From NCBI GenBank assembly GCA_012295275.1, contig CM022674.1, positions 81,001 to 145,000 on the forward strand: a stretch of DNA of 64,000 nucleotides, given 5' to 3'. Shown here one piece after another: positions 1-60,615 of this stretch (the stretch's first letter is position 1; every line of letters begins with the position of its first letter). A model generated the notes under the pieces. That model was given only the letters and a program-made list of their open reading frames with translations, searched no databases and was not told where the DNA came from. Position numbers and translations under genes: made by a program. The stretch is from Chrysomallon squamiferum (taxonomy: Eukaryota > Mollusca > Gastropoda > Neomphalida > Peltospiridae).

Positions 1-542
1 TGTGATTTCATTATATTATTTTTAAAATTAACTTTATTCTCAGAAATTAAATAATTTAAAAAAGGAATCATTTTAATGTTTTTCCTGCTTTGTAAATCTC
101 GTTTATTAAGAATGACATCTTTAGTGTTTCCTAATTAAAGAGATTTAGCAATATTCTGGAAATGATCTTCCTGGTGAAGCTTTACAGCACTGTGTGTGTT
201 CCTATTTCATTCTGAAACTAACAGCTTTTACTTTTTACTTTACTATTAAAAACAGTTTCAGTATTTTTTATAAACAGTGTTGTGTGTGTGTATTTAGTTC
301 GTGATAACATAAACAAATCAGAATATTAATAAAACTTCTATTGAAAATATTGTAATTTGGATGTTTCAGTATCAAAAATTTAATAAGGTGCATATTCAGT
401 TCTTATATATATAATTTGTCACCTTTTGTTAAAAGTTATTGTAAATCAGATTGTTGACGTGTAAATTCGTTGGAGGATAAAACAAATCTGAGCTAACAGA
501 GTTTGAGTGTTTTGCACATTGCTAAGTGGATACCAATTAAAC
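1..542 (+). other. 5' flank and probable 5' UTR of first exon A
   Basis: AT-rich sequence without a supportable coding region. The last 60-100 bases before the ATG at 543 have a more balanced composition and are probably transcribed leader. I see no convincing TATA box or initiator, so no transcription start is proposed. Confidence 0.4.
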
Positions 543-44968
<44,426 letters not shown>

Positions 44969-45654
44969 CTGACTTCATGTACAAACATACAGTTGCTATA
45001 TATAGGGGTTGATTCTAGGATTCAGAATGTCAGTTCATTGAAGAAAATAGTGTTTTTAATAACGGAAATGTTCTCAGAAATAACTAACGGAATGAATATT
45101 TAAATGGAGGAGATAATAGACCTTGAATTTGCATCCACATAAATTGCTCAAGTAACACAGAAAAAAAGAAAAGAAAACTTTTTGTTATTCCTAGATTATT
45201 TTTGTTCATTCTTTCAAAAACAAAACAATATTTAAAAAAGTTAATGTTCAAAGACTTTGTGTTACATTATTTTTTGACAAAACAAATAAGATTTAAAAAA
45301 AAATTATTGGACTTCGGATCACAAAGGGAAAGAGTACATCATACATCTACTGTTTGTTTTATTTAAAACTCTTTTTGTTCACTGAATTGTAGGATAAATT
45401 GCTGTTTACCAGTAGTGAGACAATGTTTTTTTTCTGATAAAGGAGAATTGTGGCTTGTTCTGTCTTGTGCTTGGAAAGTTAAAATGGCTGAAATGAAAAA
45501 TGGAAGTGAGTAGAGAAGCTTTTACACCAATGAAAAATGAAAACAGGAATATAAATATTCTTAGAATAAATACAGAAATGTATATTATATTAAAAAAAAT
45601 TGTTCTGTAAACTGAAATTGTATCCATAAGATCTGCTCTGAAGAACAAAATAAA
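44969..45654 (+). other. TNK2 3' UTR (probable)
   Basis: Non-coding sequence from the TGA to the first strong AATAAA at 45649-45654, followed by a T-rich and GT-rich downstream element. Later AATAAA copies (for example 45927-45932) could give longer ends. Confidence 0.5.
45649..45654 (+). terminator. TNK2: Candidate polyadenylation signal AATAAA
   Basis: Canonical hexamer about 680 bases after the stop, with a T-rich stretch and GTGTTTTTTGCGTGT just downstream, as expected of a cleavage/polyadenylation site. Confidence 0.5.
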
Positions 45655-48600
45655 ATGTTTCTTTTTTTAAAGTGTTTTTTGCGTGTATAAAGAAAGAATA
45701 CATTATGTGTTTCATGGATGCATTTCTTGATGGAGATTATGACATGGTGACTTTACAACAGCGTCGATGTAGTTTATTATTTTAAAAAACAAAGCAAAGT
45801 AGAGTGGACTGAAAGAGAATTGACTTAGAAACTACCTCTTTTTAAACAGCGAAAACACACTTGATTTTTGTGGTTTACTCAGCCAAACTCCTAGCTACAG
45901 TCGGATGTTTCAAGAATGTAGGTTTAAATAAAAGATACACAACTAGTAAATTACCTCCTGTATTTCCACTACAAAGATGAAAATAATCTGTGAAATAATT
46001 CTGTCTAAGTTCATCTGTCATAGATGTTTCACTATGCTCAGCAGCTAGAAGGTTTCAAGAAAACTTCACTTTTCTAGAAGATAGGTATTTTCTGTACAGA
46101 AAAACAAAGATGGTGCCTACAGACTTTTAACAGTTTATATTTTGACTGTGTGACCAGCTGTTGGGCAGTTTTATAATTACTAATGATAGTTACAGTTATA
46201 CAACATTATAGAACATGAAGTCCATAAACCTATCTAATAGCACAGTGAAATGAAAACGCATACCTGATTACAAGAAGTAACTTTAGTTGAGTATGACTGT
46301 GTGAGAGAGAGCGCATGTGTGCACTAGCTCATTCATACTGAACCAAAAGTTATAGTATATGTTTCTTTTCCTTCAAGCTCAACAAAATTATCTTTTCCTG
46401 CTGCCAAATCAATGCTTTGTATAAAAAATAATGTAGTTAGCCAGTTTGTGATGCAGTTTACAAACATTACTTGTCACTGATGTTTATTTTAATTATTACT
46501 CAGTCTTCTGCTAGAGTGGATGATGATGATTTCACTGATGTCATCTTTATTAACTGCTTATTAGTGTACAAAAACTATTCTTCCCAACAGTTTCCAAGTA
46601 TTTCATGTTAATACACTTTTTTTTTTTGTTATATATATATATGTATATGCTGTGGATGTTGTATTTTAAAAAAAAAAAAAGTTTGCCAAGACTTTTCATC
46701 CACTCAGTTTGAAACATGTGCCAAGAACTTTGTTAAAATATTTACTTTTTATTTTATATTTTTTTCATTATTATTGTTAATATTATTTTTCCTGTCTTCG
46801 AGTTAAATGTTGTCATATAAAAGCAGATTATGTTTTAGTGCCTGTCTTTTGTTTTTATTTTTATTTTTAAATGTGCTATATATGTAATTTTGACTCACGT
46901 TAAGCTCATAGAATGTAATTACTTCAGTGAGTGTTAACTGGAATACAAGTATAATTTATCTATGAAATGTAAAACTGTGTTTAACTAGAGTGTTGTAAAA
47001 AGATGGTCAGATGTTAGAAAAGTCAGCTGAATCTCACTGTTAGACACCACCATTATGTGGCTGAATTTTCAAGGGAAAAAGAAATTCTGAGAAAATTGAA
47101 TATTAAGTTAACCTGTTTGTCTTTACTATTTGTACCTGATATACCATATATTATTATTATTATCATTTCTGTATTATTTATTTTGTTTTGGGGGTTTTTG
47201 TTGTTGCTTTTTTAAATAACATATGTTGAAATGTAAGCAGTTCATTGTAAAGGATATTATAAATTCAGAAAAATATTTTGTAAATAACAGCATAAAAGAT
47301 ATAACCATCATTACATATCAGCTCATAAGTTTAGAATATTTTTTTTAGCTGTGTACATTTGCAGAAAATTGAAACTGAGGTGAAAACAGTTGTAGATAGG
47401 TTTGATAGTTTTTCACAGAACAAATAATTTGAAAAAGAAATATTTAGTTTTGAGGTATTTTGATGTTTGAAATCTGCTACATACAACTTCACACACAAAT
47501 ATAACATTTTTGTCATTATCTACATTTTAGAAATAATTTCCATGTCTCTATAGTAATCAGAGTTATTAATATATTAGAACTGTTAATGAAAAGAGATCAT
47601 CATAATCTGTATCAGTGATTATGTGTAATTATAATCATTGGAAACTTAGACTGGTATAAACAGCATAGCTGTGACTTTCAAGTAGGTAATGATTTTTTTT
47701 TTATCTACAGCAGTTTATTATTAAGATTATTTTAATGTTAGTTGAACATAATAATACTCCTACATTCGTCAAAAAATAATTTTTTGAATTAAGTAAAAGA
47801 TTAATCCATACTGGTCACACAGCCATGAAGTCTTAGAGAAAACAGTGACAACCTTTATGTATATATTTGTTTTCTTTCTTTTGTTTAATTGCTCATGATT
47901 ATAAATTTATTAAACAAATCATCAGTGTGACTCTTTTGTTGTGTTGCATTTTTATTATTATTATTACTACTACTGCTACTATTATTAAATACTATCTTTA
48001 GCAAGATTTTCTATAAAACACTGATGGTACCATTCTAATATTGTTTTTATTTATTTATTTTGTTCTTTAAAATATTTCAAAAGTAAAATGATTTTTGTAT
48101 TAAGATGATAAAAAAGTATACATTTTTATTTTCATTAATATAACATTATTTCAGGAGAGGTATATGGTGTTTTTGTTTTTCAAATTGTTTTAAACTATTA
48201 ATTAGCATTAAAAAGTTATAATTTAATTACAGTTTTAGATTTAAACTATTGTATTCTTTTTTAAGTTAAATGAATAATTTAAAAAAATTGTAATTTAAAT
48301 CAATGATTCTTTTTTCACAAAAAAACATTACAATCATTATAACAATCTATTTGTAACATAAATTCAACATTATTACAACTAGGATTCAAAATGTAACATA
48401 AATTAAACATTTTATTATTAACATGTAACATTATTTCAACATATTTGTAATAGAGAATCAACATTTTGTGGCTTAAATTCAACATAAAATTCATTTCGTA
48501 CTGGGTTTTTTTTAAATTGTTGTTACTGTTTTGTCTGCCAGTCATATTTCTCAAAATAACTTTGCTAATTTGTTGTTGTGTTCATTCATAAAGCTATCTA

Positions 48601-49846
48601 TGCACAGAACTGTATTAATTATCTTCATCATTAGTTTATTTATAAATACATTTCTTATTACATTACAGATATTTGTATGTGTGTATAAGTAACATCTCAG
48701 TATGAAATAAAAATGTGGAAACTAACTTACCTGATTGTTAATAATTAACATTTCTGTACATAAAGGTATTAATGAGAATCTGGACCAAGTATCTGCATTT
48801 TTTTAACAACATTTGTCTGTCTGAGCTCAGTTATTTAAAGGAATATTCAAGGAATATTATTTATTTGAAATTAAAATCAATTTTTAGACAGCTGCCTAAA
48901 ACAAGGAATAATTATTTATTTTGAATATCCTTAAAAACTTTTACAAGATCATCAGAATTTTCTTTATCTTAATAATTATATTAATAAAAAAAATTAGTTT
49001 TGATGTTGTATATTGACAAGATTTGTTTTTGATTTTTGATGATGTCATTTACTCATTGAATTTTCTTTACAGAAACCTTGATAATCTCTTGTCTTGCAGA
49101 CCAGTCATGTGTTGGAATCAGATCTCTTGTTTTGAGAACAGTAGTAACATAAACAGGTACAACTACTGCATCATTTATGTCCTCAAACAGAGAATACTCT
49201 GTGAGGTGTTCTCACTGCAGGTTGCAGATAACAGATTTGTACTGAAAGCTTCTAGTCATTTTATTAAAGACATTCTTAAACTAAATCTGAAATATTTCAC
49301 TTTCTATATATAGCTTGTTTTCTTCCATAAAAAGAGCTTTGCATTAAAATCAAAACTGTTTGTACTGCTTGAGATAAGGAAGTGTGTTTTGTGTGTGTGT
49401 GTGTGTTTACATGAGTCTGAGTAAGAATCTGAGCAGTAACAATGAGTAGCAATGTGTTAACAAAAGTAGCTAATTACTTAAATTTTAAGTGTGTTTTTTT
49501 TTAAATCTCATGAATACGATGCTCACAATAGGATTCCTATTCTGAGGGTCTCTTTCAAATCCCCAGAAAAGATTTATTTTATTTTTATTTTTTAGAAGTT
49601 CAGATTTACTTACTGTTATCTTCTTTTGCTAAATGTTAGGAACATTCAGAATGGTTCAGATAAATAGCTGGCTTGCATCAGAAAATTATGGGGAAACAAA
49701 CTAACTTTGTGATGTATGTGTGTACTCACCAACAAACAAACAAAAAAATCGTGAAAAAAAATATATATTATTATTTGTATAACATAGCTTTTTGTGTAAT
49801 CATCAGTGTAATATCTTGAGACATAATTTTATTTCAAAATCATAAC

Positions 49847-49917
<71 letters not shown>

Positions 49918-51260
49918 CATCATCATCATCATTACCCCTATTTTGAGACTATTGGTTTATAAAGAGGAGAAAACATTTTTTGTTACAACCAAACTCACTC
50001 TTGCCACTTTTTATGTGCAATAACAGTAGTTTCTACGTATTTATAGGTTTTTTCTCTTGCTTTTACTTCAGTACTTTGTTCAAAATTAAAATAAGTGATT
50101 ACAGCTTCATTATGGAAATTGTCATGTTTACAGATACTGCTGTATGAAAACAGTTTAAAGAGAACTCTGGGAATGTGAGGTTTATTACTAAGCAGTTCAA
50201 ACTTTCGTTGTCCAAGTACGTGATTTCCTTTAATAATTAGTTTGCAAAACATTTGTTATAAAAGTTAAATATTTTTTAATAAAGAAAAATGTTTTTCACT
50301 GTTAATATTCAAATTTTTAAAACAAATTTTAGAAGTTGACAAAAAAGAGAAAATCAGTTGTAATTTTTGTTGAATTTAATTAATGCAAGTTGTTAGTTAT
50401 AAAAAATCTTTAATTTTTTAATCTTTGTTTAATGTTTATAGCATTTGTTTATTTACTTATATTTCTTGTTCTTTTTTATAAACAGTTGAAAAGAATGTTT
50501 CTAGAGACGAGTTCGCAGTCATATTTCATTACGTTTGACTATAACCTATAGTGTACTGTATTATGTTCTAGTTAATATTTTTAAATTATAGTTTCTTACT
50601 TTTTTATAATTTTTTTTTTATATAAATAATCTTTACAGTATTGTACATTCTAACGCTGGTACATAATTTATTTGACAATAGTGCATGAAATAACTGCTAT
50701 ATTCATTGTATTAAACATTTTTATGAGGACTTTTATGCTATTGTCTTGTTTCTTTTAAACTTTAAAAAAAAAAAAAATAATAATAATAAATGTTTTACCA
50801 ATTATAACTGGAGAATATTCACTCCTAAATATATACATGTAAGTATTAATGTGCCTGTGTGAGCATGTAAGTACATACGTATATACTAAATGGAAGTAAA
50901 TATAATTTAAATACAATATTAAATATATTACCAATATTTTCACTAGTAATTTCACGTCATTTACTTGTTTCAGAAATAAAATAAATACTGTTCTGTCATC
51001 ACAAATAAGACAGACATAGATAGAAAGAAAGAAGGAGCTGTGGATAAATAGAGAGTAATGGGCAGATTAGCAAGAACGTTTTGTCCTCTATTTTTATTTT
51101 AAATTTTCTTGCATGTTTTCTTCACGTACCTTCATCATTCGAATCTATTGTCTATTTGTTTTCTTTTTTAATTATTCCGAGAGAGAGGAAGCCAGAGGAT
51201 GAGATATGTAGAGTAAAATGTATCGATTACAGAGTCAGCATTTCGACCTCATTGTAACTG
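45655..51260. other. Intergenic AT-rich DNA
   Basis: No supported gene on either strand. Contents: an A tract (46667-46680), T and TTA runs, a loose repetition of ACATAAATTCAACATT-like words (48350-48495), a TTA microsatellite (49849-49917) and short low-complexity reading frames (49023-49313, 49995-50252) without splice or promoter context. Confidence 0.45.
49849..49917. repeat. TTA microsatellite
   Basis: (TTA)n of about 69 bases followed by a short ATC run, intergenic. Confidence 0.95.
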
Positions 51261-51263
51261 ATA

Positions 51264-51500
51264 AGGCTGTCAGATTATAAACAACTACAACGATTAAGGA
51301 GTTTGTCTTTTTTTATGCCATCTTGTATTATCTGTATAGTATGATTCATTCAGTCAGTTTCAAAATAATTATGGGGCAAACTCTTTCGCTGCATATTGCT
51401 TCAAAGTTTTCAGAGACATTTCTAGGTAAATTTTAAACATCGCTGTTTTAAAAATATATCTGGTATCGATTATCAAAATTTATTTATTTATTTGTTTGTT
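51264..51500 (+). pseudogene. Degenerate, collapsed copy of the second gene
   Basis: The stretch around 51264-51325 resembles the leader and signal-peptide exon of the gene at 56446. CAGATTATAAACAACTACAACGAT matches its leader at about 19 of 24 bases. The next 21 bases agree at about 17, and then TTTTATGCCATCTTG is identical over 15. The ATG has become ACG and about 16 bases are missing. Next, 51391-51500 resembles DNA downstream of that gene (60662-60810), for example ATATTGCTTCAAA and TATCTGGTATCGATTATCAA against TATCTCGTATCGGTTATCAA. The modules in between are absent. Confidence 0.5.
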
Positions 51501-51654
51501 TGTTGTTTTGGTGTGGGTTTTTTGTTGTTGTTTTTATGGTCCTAAAACAAATGAACTTTGCCGCTAAAATTTTAAGGATCTTAAATATTTTAACGGCAAT
51601 CCCAGACAACGAGATTTTAACAAATATTTTAAATTTTAAATAAATTCAGGTAAA

Positions 51655-53125
51655 GGAAATAACCATAGTAAATCTTGGAGGAAACGATAACTTTCTATCA
51701 ACTGCGGCGGCCTTAAAATTGTTCCAACCCACAACGAAATTCCTGGTTAAGAAGCACTTCTCGATAACGGCGTGGGGGACTCAGTTATTTTTAACATAAA
51801 AGTGTTTATTTTATAAACTCAACTGCAGAAAAATTACCGTTTGGACACCCTTTCCTTCAAAAATAGATTCCGAGATCGTTAAAACTTATAAAAATGTGTA
51901 TGAAAATGTTTGTGCGTTAATGGTTTATTCAAATAAACAAAAGTTATAATGAAACCGGCATCAGCAGCTGTTATTTGATCAGATCCGTGAAGTCAGACAA
52001 CTCCGTAATAAAAAAATAAAAAAATTTGGAAAAAGCTTTTTTTGAACCAGTCTAAACAAATCCAGCAGAATTATTGTCATATAAACAGAAAGGATAGTTA
52101 ATTTATCATGATTTGATTCGTAGACTAGAACATTTTATTGAAACCCAAAGATATACAAACCAGCTGAAACATGGAAAGATGTTATTACGCTACCCGGTCG
52201 TCTGATTGTGGATCTAAATCACATAAAATTTCCGAATACACCGACATTCATTTTAAAACCAACTGGAAACAGAAACGCTAGTTCTGTTAAAAATACAGAC
52301 GAAATTTTATCTAAAATATCTAAAACAAAAATACCACCAAACTGCTTTTTAGTAACCCTTGATATTGATTCCATATAGCTAACATAAACATCGACATAGC
52401 CATAGAATCTGTTCGAAAAATGCACTGGCACAGACAGACCAGTCGAAAGCATTAATGAATTACTTGAATTAAGCTTAAAAGTTAAAAAAAAAAAAACAAC
52501 AACAACAATAACAAAAATTGAATTCAGTGCGTAAATGTATCAGCAGATTTGTTGTAAATGTTTCAGACTGAATTTTGCCGCTGTTTTTATGTCAGAATGG
52601 GTAAAAGCGGTCTCAGTAATGTTATTTTTATATCTCGGATACTTAAACGATATTCAGATTACTTGGCAACCTTTTAAAGATGATTTTGGTCATTTTTGAA
52701 TTGATTTAGTCGAGAAAATGATAATATCGAACATTATAAACACTCTATCAAATCAGATTATAACAATTTACAAAGCTATCCAGTTTGAAAAATGAAATTA
52801 CTCACATTATAAAGTATTTTTTACCAACTGCTGCTTTATCAATTATTGTATCCTCATCATACATTCAGACCTCAGGTCATTACATTCCACAGACGTTCGA
52901 GAAACAAAGTAAATTTTAAATACGCTTGACATTCCTGTGGCGACTCATTTTAATCTACCTGGACAAATACTGGAAGATCGTTTTGAAATAATCGCAAAAG
53001 AACCAACCTCCATTATCGGTTAAAAACATGAAACAGACCTTTCGAGACCGGAACAAGAAGCCTTTTGCATTCGCACATGACAAACACAAAAACCATTTGA
53101 AATAAATGTTGAATGGGACAGATGC
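51655..53125 (+). mobile_element. Decayed Penelope-like retroelement (reverse transcriptase, remnant of 3' domain)
   Basis: Broken reading frames on + give, in order, stretches typical of Penelope-like polymerases: IVNLGGNDNFLS (about 51667), MKPASAAVI then REVRQLRNKK (about 51950-52020), SVKNTDEILSKISK and KIPPNCFLVTLDIDS (about 52290-52376), NINIDIAIESVRK (about 52383), NFAAVFMSEW (about 52571), YLGYLNDIQITW (about 52631) and DIPVATHFNLPGQILEDRF (about 52928). Many stops and frameshifts separate them, and the catalytic YLDD-type box reads YLND, so the copy is dead. Family assignment rests on motif order; the ends and any long terminal structure were not found. Confidence 0.7.
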
Positions 53126-54032
53126 AAAGAAACAATATTTTAACTAAAATAAAAAAAAGCAGCTCTTAGCTTACAGGAAAACACACGCCTAAAGGGCATT
53201 TTAGTCTCAACGCAATTTTCTGATTATGTCTAAAGTTAGGTTTCCGAGGGATTTATGAATTAATTCAATAAAAGGTTCGCAAATATTTTCAAATATTTCT
53301 CAGAGGATATGTTGTGGTTCTTTTTTTTAATACTTTTTATATGTTTATTTTTTTTTTTTTTTTTTTTCTGAACTTATATCTTCTTTTACAGATTTTCAAA
53401 ATCGATACTTTTTGAAATAAATTAAAATAGATTTAAAAATACATACATATAGACATACATATAAACAGACACATATGAACATAGATGTTATGTACATAAG
53501 TATTTACACACACACGCCTCTGGTGCCTGTGTCATTCCCTGAATACTGTCTATGCGTGTAGTATAATCAGACGTACATCAAAGAACAGACAAATATTCAT
53601 TCCTAAACAAAAACTTTCCACTTTCAAGGTTACCATGGAAATAAATGCTCGTAAACACGAGCAAAGACAAATAACTGTGACGTCATGGTATCTAATCTGT
53701 CAGCACAATATTCATTCCAGTACGTGCACACCTATATTCGTACAGGGATGTATAATAACACAAATGTGTATATATGTAAGTAAGTACGTGTAAGCACATA
53801 GTATAATATAAATATTATAATACAAATATAATATTAATAAATGCATCATCATTAAACATTTTCCTGTTATTTATTTGAAAAATAAAATAAAATATAGAAT
53901 AAACATATCAAGCAGTTTTATTATGCGTAATAAAATTTTTAAAAAATCCAGATGATTGAATCGTAGAGGTTGAATTACTAGAACTGATATATCAGTACAG
54001 TTTCAATTTAAATTTAAGCAGAGTGATAAAAA

Positions 54033-54033
<1 letters not shown>
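53126..54033. other. Intergenic DNA between retroelement and minisatellite
   Basis: AT-rich sequence with a T tract (53349-53366) and imperfect ACATA/GTAAGTA words. No coding signal. Confidence 0.5.

Positions 54034-54088
<55 letters not shown>
54034..54088. repeat. GATA tetranucleotide microsatellite
   Basis: (GATA)n of about 13 units immediately before the 18-bp minisatellite, which itself is rich in AGATA and may have grown from it. Confidence 0.95.
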
Positions 54089-54089
<1 letters not shown>

Positions 54090-54119
54090 CAGACTGACAG
54101 ACAGATCGACTAATAGCTA

Positions 54120-55740
54120 AACAGAGATAAGTTGATACACTGAGATAAGTAGATAAGTAGATACATAGAGATAAGTAGATACACTGAGGTAAGTAGATAC
54201 ACTGAGATAAGTAGATACATAGAGATAAGTAGATACACTGAGATAAGTAGATACACTGAAATAAGTAGATTCACTGAGGTAAGTAGATACACAGAGATAA
54301 GTAGATACACTGAGATAAGTAGATACACTGAGGTAAGTAGATACACAGATAAGTAGATACATAGAGATAAGTAGATACATAGAGATAAGTAGATACACTG
54401 AGGTAAGTAGATACACTGAGATAAGTAGATACATAGAGATAAGTAGATACACTGAGATAAGTAGATACACTGAAATAAGTAGATTCACTGAGGTAAGTAG
54501 ATACACAGAGATAAGTAGATACACTGAGATAAGTAGATACACTGAGGTAAGTAGATACACAGATAAGTAGATACATAGAGATAAGTAGATACATAGAGAT
54601 AAGTAGATACACTGAGGTAAGTAGATACACTGAGATAAGTAGATATATAGAGATAAGTAGATACATAGAGATAAGTAGATACATAGAGATAAGTAGATAC
54701 ACTGAGATAAGTAGATACACTGAGATAAGTAGATACACAGAGATAGATACACTGAGATAAGTAGATACATAGAGATAAGTAGATACACTGAGATAAGTAG
54801 ATACACCGAGATAAATAGATACATAGAGATAAGTAGATACATAGAGATAAGTAGATACACTGAGATAAGTAGATACACTGAGATAAGTAGATATATAGAG
54901 ATAAGTAGATACATAGAGATAAGTAGATACACTGAGATAGAGATACATAGAGATAAGTAGATACACTGAGATAAGTAGATACATAGAGATAAGTAGATAC
55001 ACTGAGATAAGTAGATACACTGAGATAAGTAGATACACAGAGATAAATAGATACACTGAGATAAGTAGATACATAGAGATAAGTAGATACACTGAGATAA
55101 GTAGATACATAGAGATAAGTAGATACACTGAGATAAGTAGATACATAGAGATAAGTAGATACATAGAGATAAGTAGATACATAGAGATAAGTAGATACAT
55201 AGAGATAAGTAGATACATAGAGATAAGTAGATACATGAGATAAGTAGATACACTGAGATAAGTAGATACACTGAGATAAGTAGATACATAGAGATAAGTA
55301 GATACACTGAGATAAGAGATACATAGAGATAGATACACTGAGATAAGAGATACATGAGATAAGTAGATACATAGATACACTGAGATAAGTAGATACATAG
55401 AGATAAGTAGATACACTGAGATAAGTAGATACATAGAGATAAGTAGATACATAGAGATAAGTAGATACACTGAGATAAGTAGATACATAGAGATAAGTAG
55501 ATTCACTGAGATAAGTAGATACACTGAGATAAGTAGATACACAGAGATAAATAGATACACTGAGATAAGTAGATACATAGAGATAAGTAGATACACTGAG
55601 ATAAGATACATGAGATAAGTAAAACAGATACATAGAGATAAATAGATAGAGATAAGTAGATACGCTGAGATAAGTAGATACGCTGAGATAGATACACTGA
55701 GATAAGTAGATACACTGAGATAAGTAGATACATAGATATA
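54120..55740. repeat. 1.6-kb minisatellite of 18-bp units with higher-order structure
   Basis: About 90 units of AGATAAGTAGATACACTG or AGATAAGTAGATACATAG, with minor variants (AGGTAAG, GAAATAAG, ATTCACTG, 12-14-base short units). Because 18 is a multiple of three and the minus-strand unit lacks stops, all three minus frames stay open for more than 1 kb (hexapeptides such as YLLISV, IYLSQC, STYLSV). These are not treated as genes. The variant order repeats: a block with the rare GAAATAAG-ATTCACTG pair recurs 214 bases apart (54257 and 54471). Confidence 0.95.
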
Positions 55741-56445
55741 CAGATTGATAGAGATATATAGATATATTCTCTGACAGATATATTGATAAAAAGATAGACT
55801 GGGAGGTAGAGATAGATAGACAGATTGATGGATAGATAGATGGAGAAAAATACATAGACTGAGAGGTAGATATGGATAGATTGATGGATAGATAGATGGA
55901 GAAAAATACATAGACTGAGAGGTAGATATAGATAGATTGGTAGAGATATAGATAGATTGGTAGAGATATAGACATATAGAGATAGATAAAAGGCCAGACA
56001 ATGAAACAGAAAAATAGACGGACAGATAGAAAGAATGACAGAAAGATAAATTAATGCATACATGGATATACGGATACATATTCGAATATTTTATCTTTTT
56101 CTGTTTTATTGTTCTAGGAAAAGTAGAAAGAGAGAGATAGACAGACAAACAGAGAGAGAAATAGTGAAAGAGACAGAAAATGGAGAACAAAAGATAGATA
56201 TAGAAACATATATGGAAACAGATATAGATAGATATCATACAATTAATGTTATATATATAAACATAAACGTCATACAAACGCATTCTCAAACGCAATCAAA
56301 CAAACAATAAATATCACTTTGTGAAGGAAAACGAATTTATATGTATGCAAATTAGTAAACTATCCTAAAATAAATATCAATAAATCAGTGTATAAATATA
56401 TAAAACAGTTCAGTTTCTAGTTATACCAGATCTTAAACAGCCACA
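55741..56445 (+). other. GATA-rich flank and 5' leader of the second gene
   Basis: Degenerate GATA/GACA-rich sequence to about 56240, then AT-rich DNA. The last 60-80 bases before the ATG at 56446 resemble the copy near 51264 and are probably transcribed leader. Confidence 0.45.
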
Positions 56446-60558
<4,113 letters not shown>

Positions 60559-60609
60559 CAGACTCGGACAGATAGCCATTTTGTCTAATTCTCACGCGAC
60601 TTGTTGAGA

Positions 60610-60615
60610 AATAAA
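60610..60615 (+). terminator. Candidate polyadenylation signal AATAAA
   Basis: Canonical hexamer about 50 bases after the TAA, followed by T-rich sequence. Similarity of the region to 60810 with the degenerate copy near 51391-51500 leaves open a longer transcript. Confidence 0.5.

Noticed and set aside
49023-49313. 96-codon open frame in intergenic DNA
   Set aside because: AT-rich, unsupported by splice, promoter or recognisable motif.
54117-56295. Minus-strand open frames of 412-674 codons
   Set aside because: They are the 18-bp minisatellite read in three frames at once, with hexapeptide repeats and no gene context.
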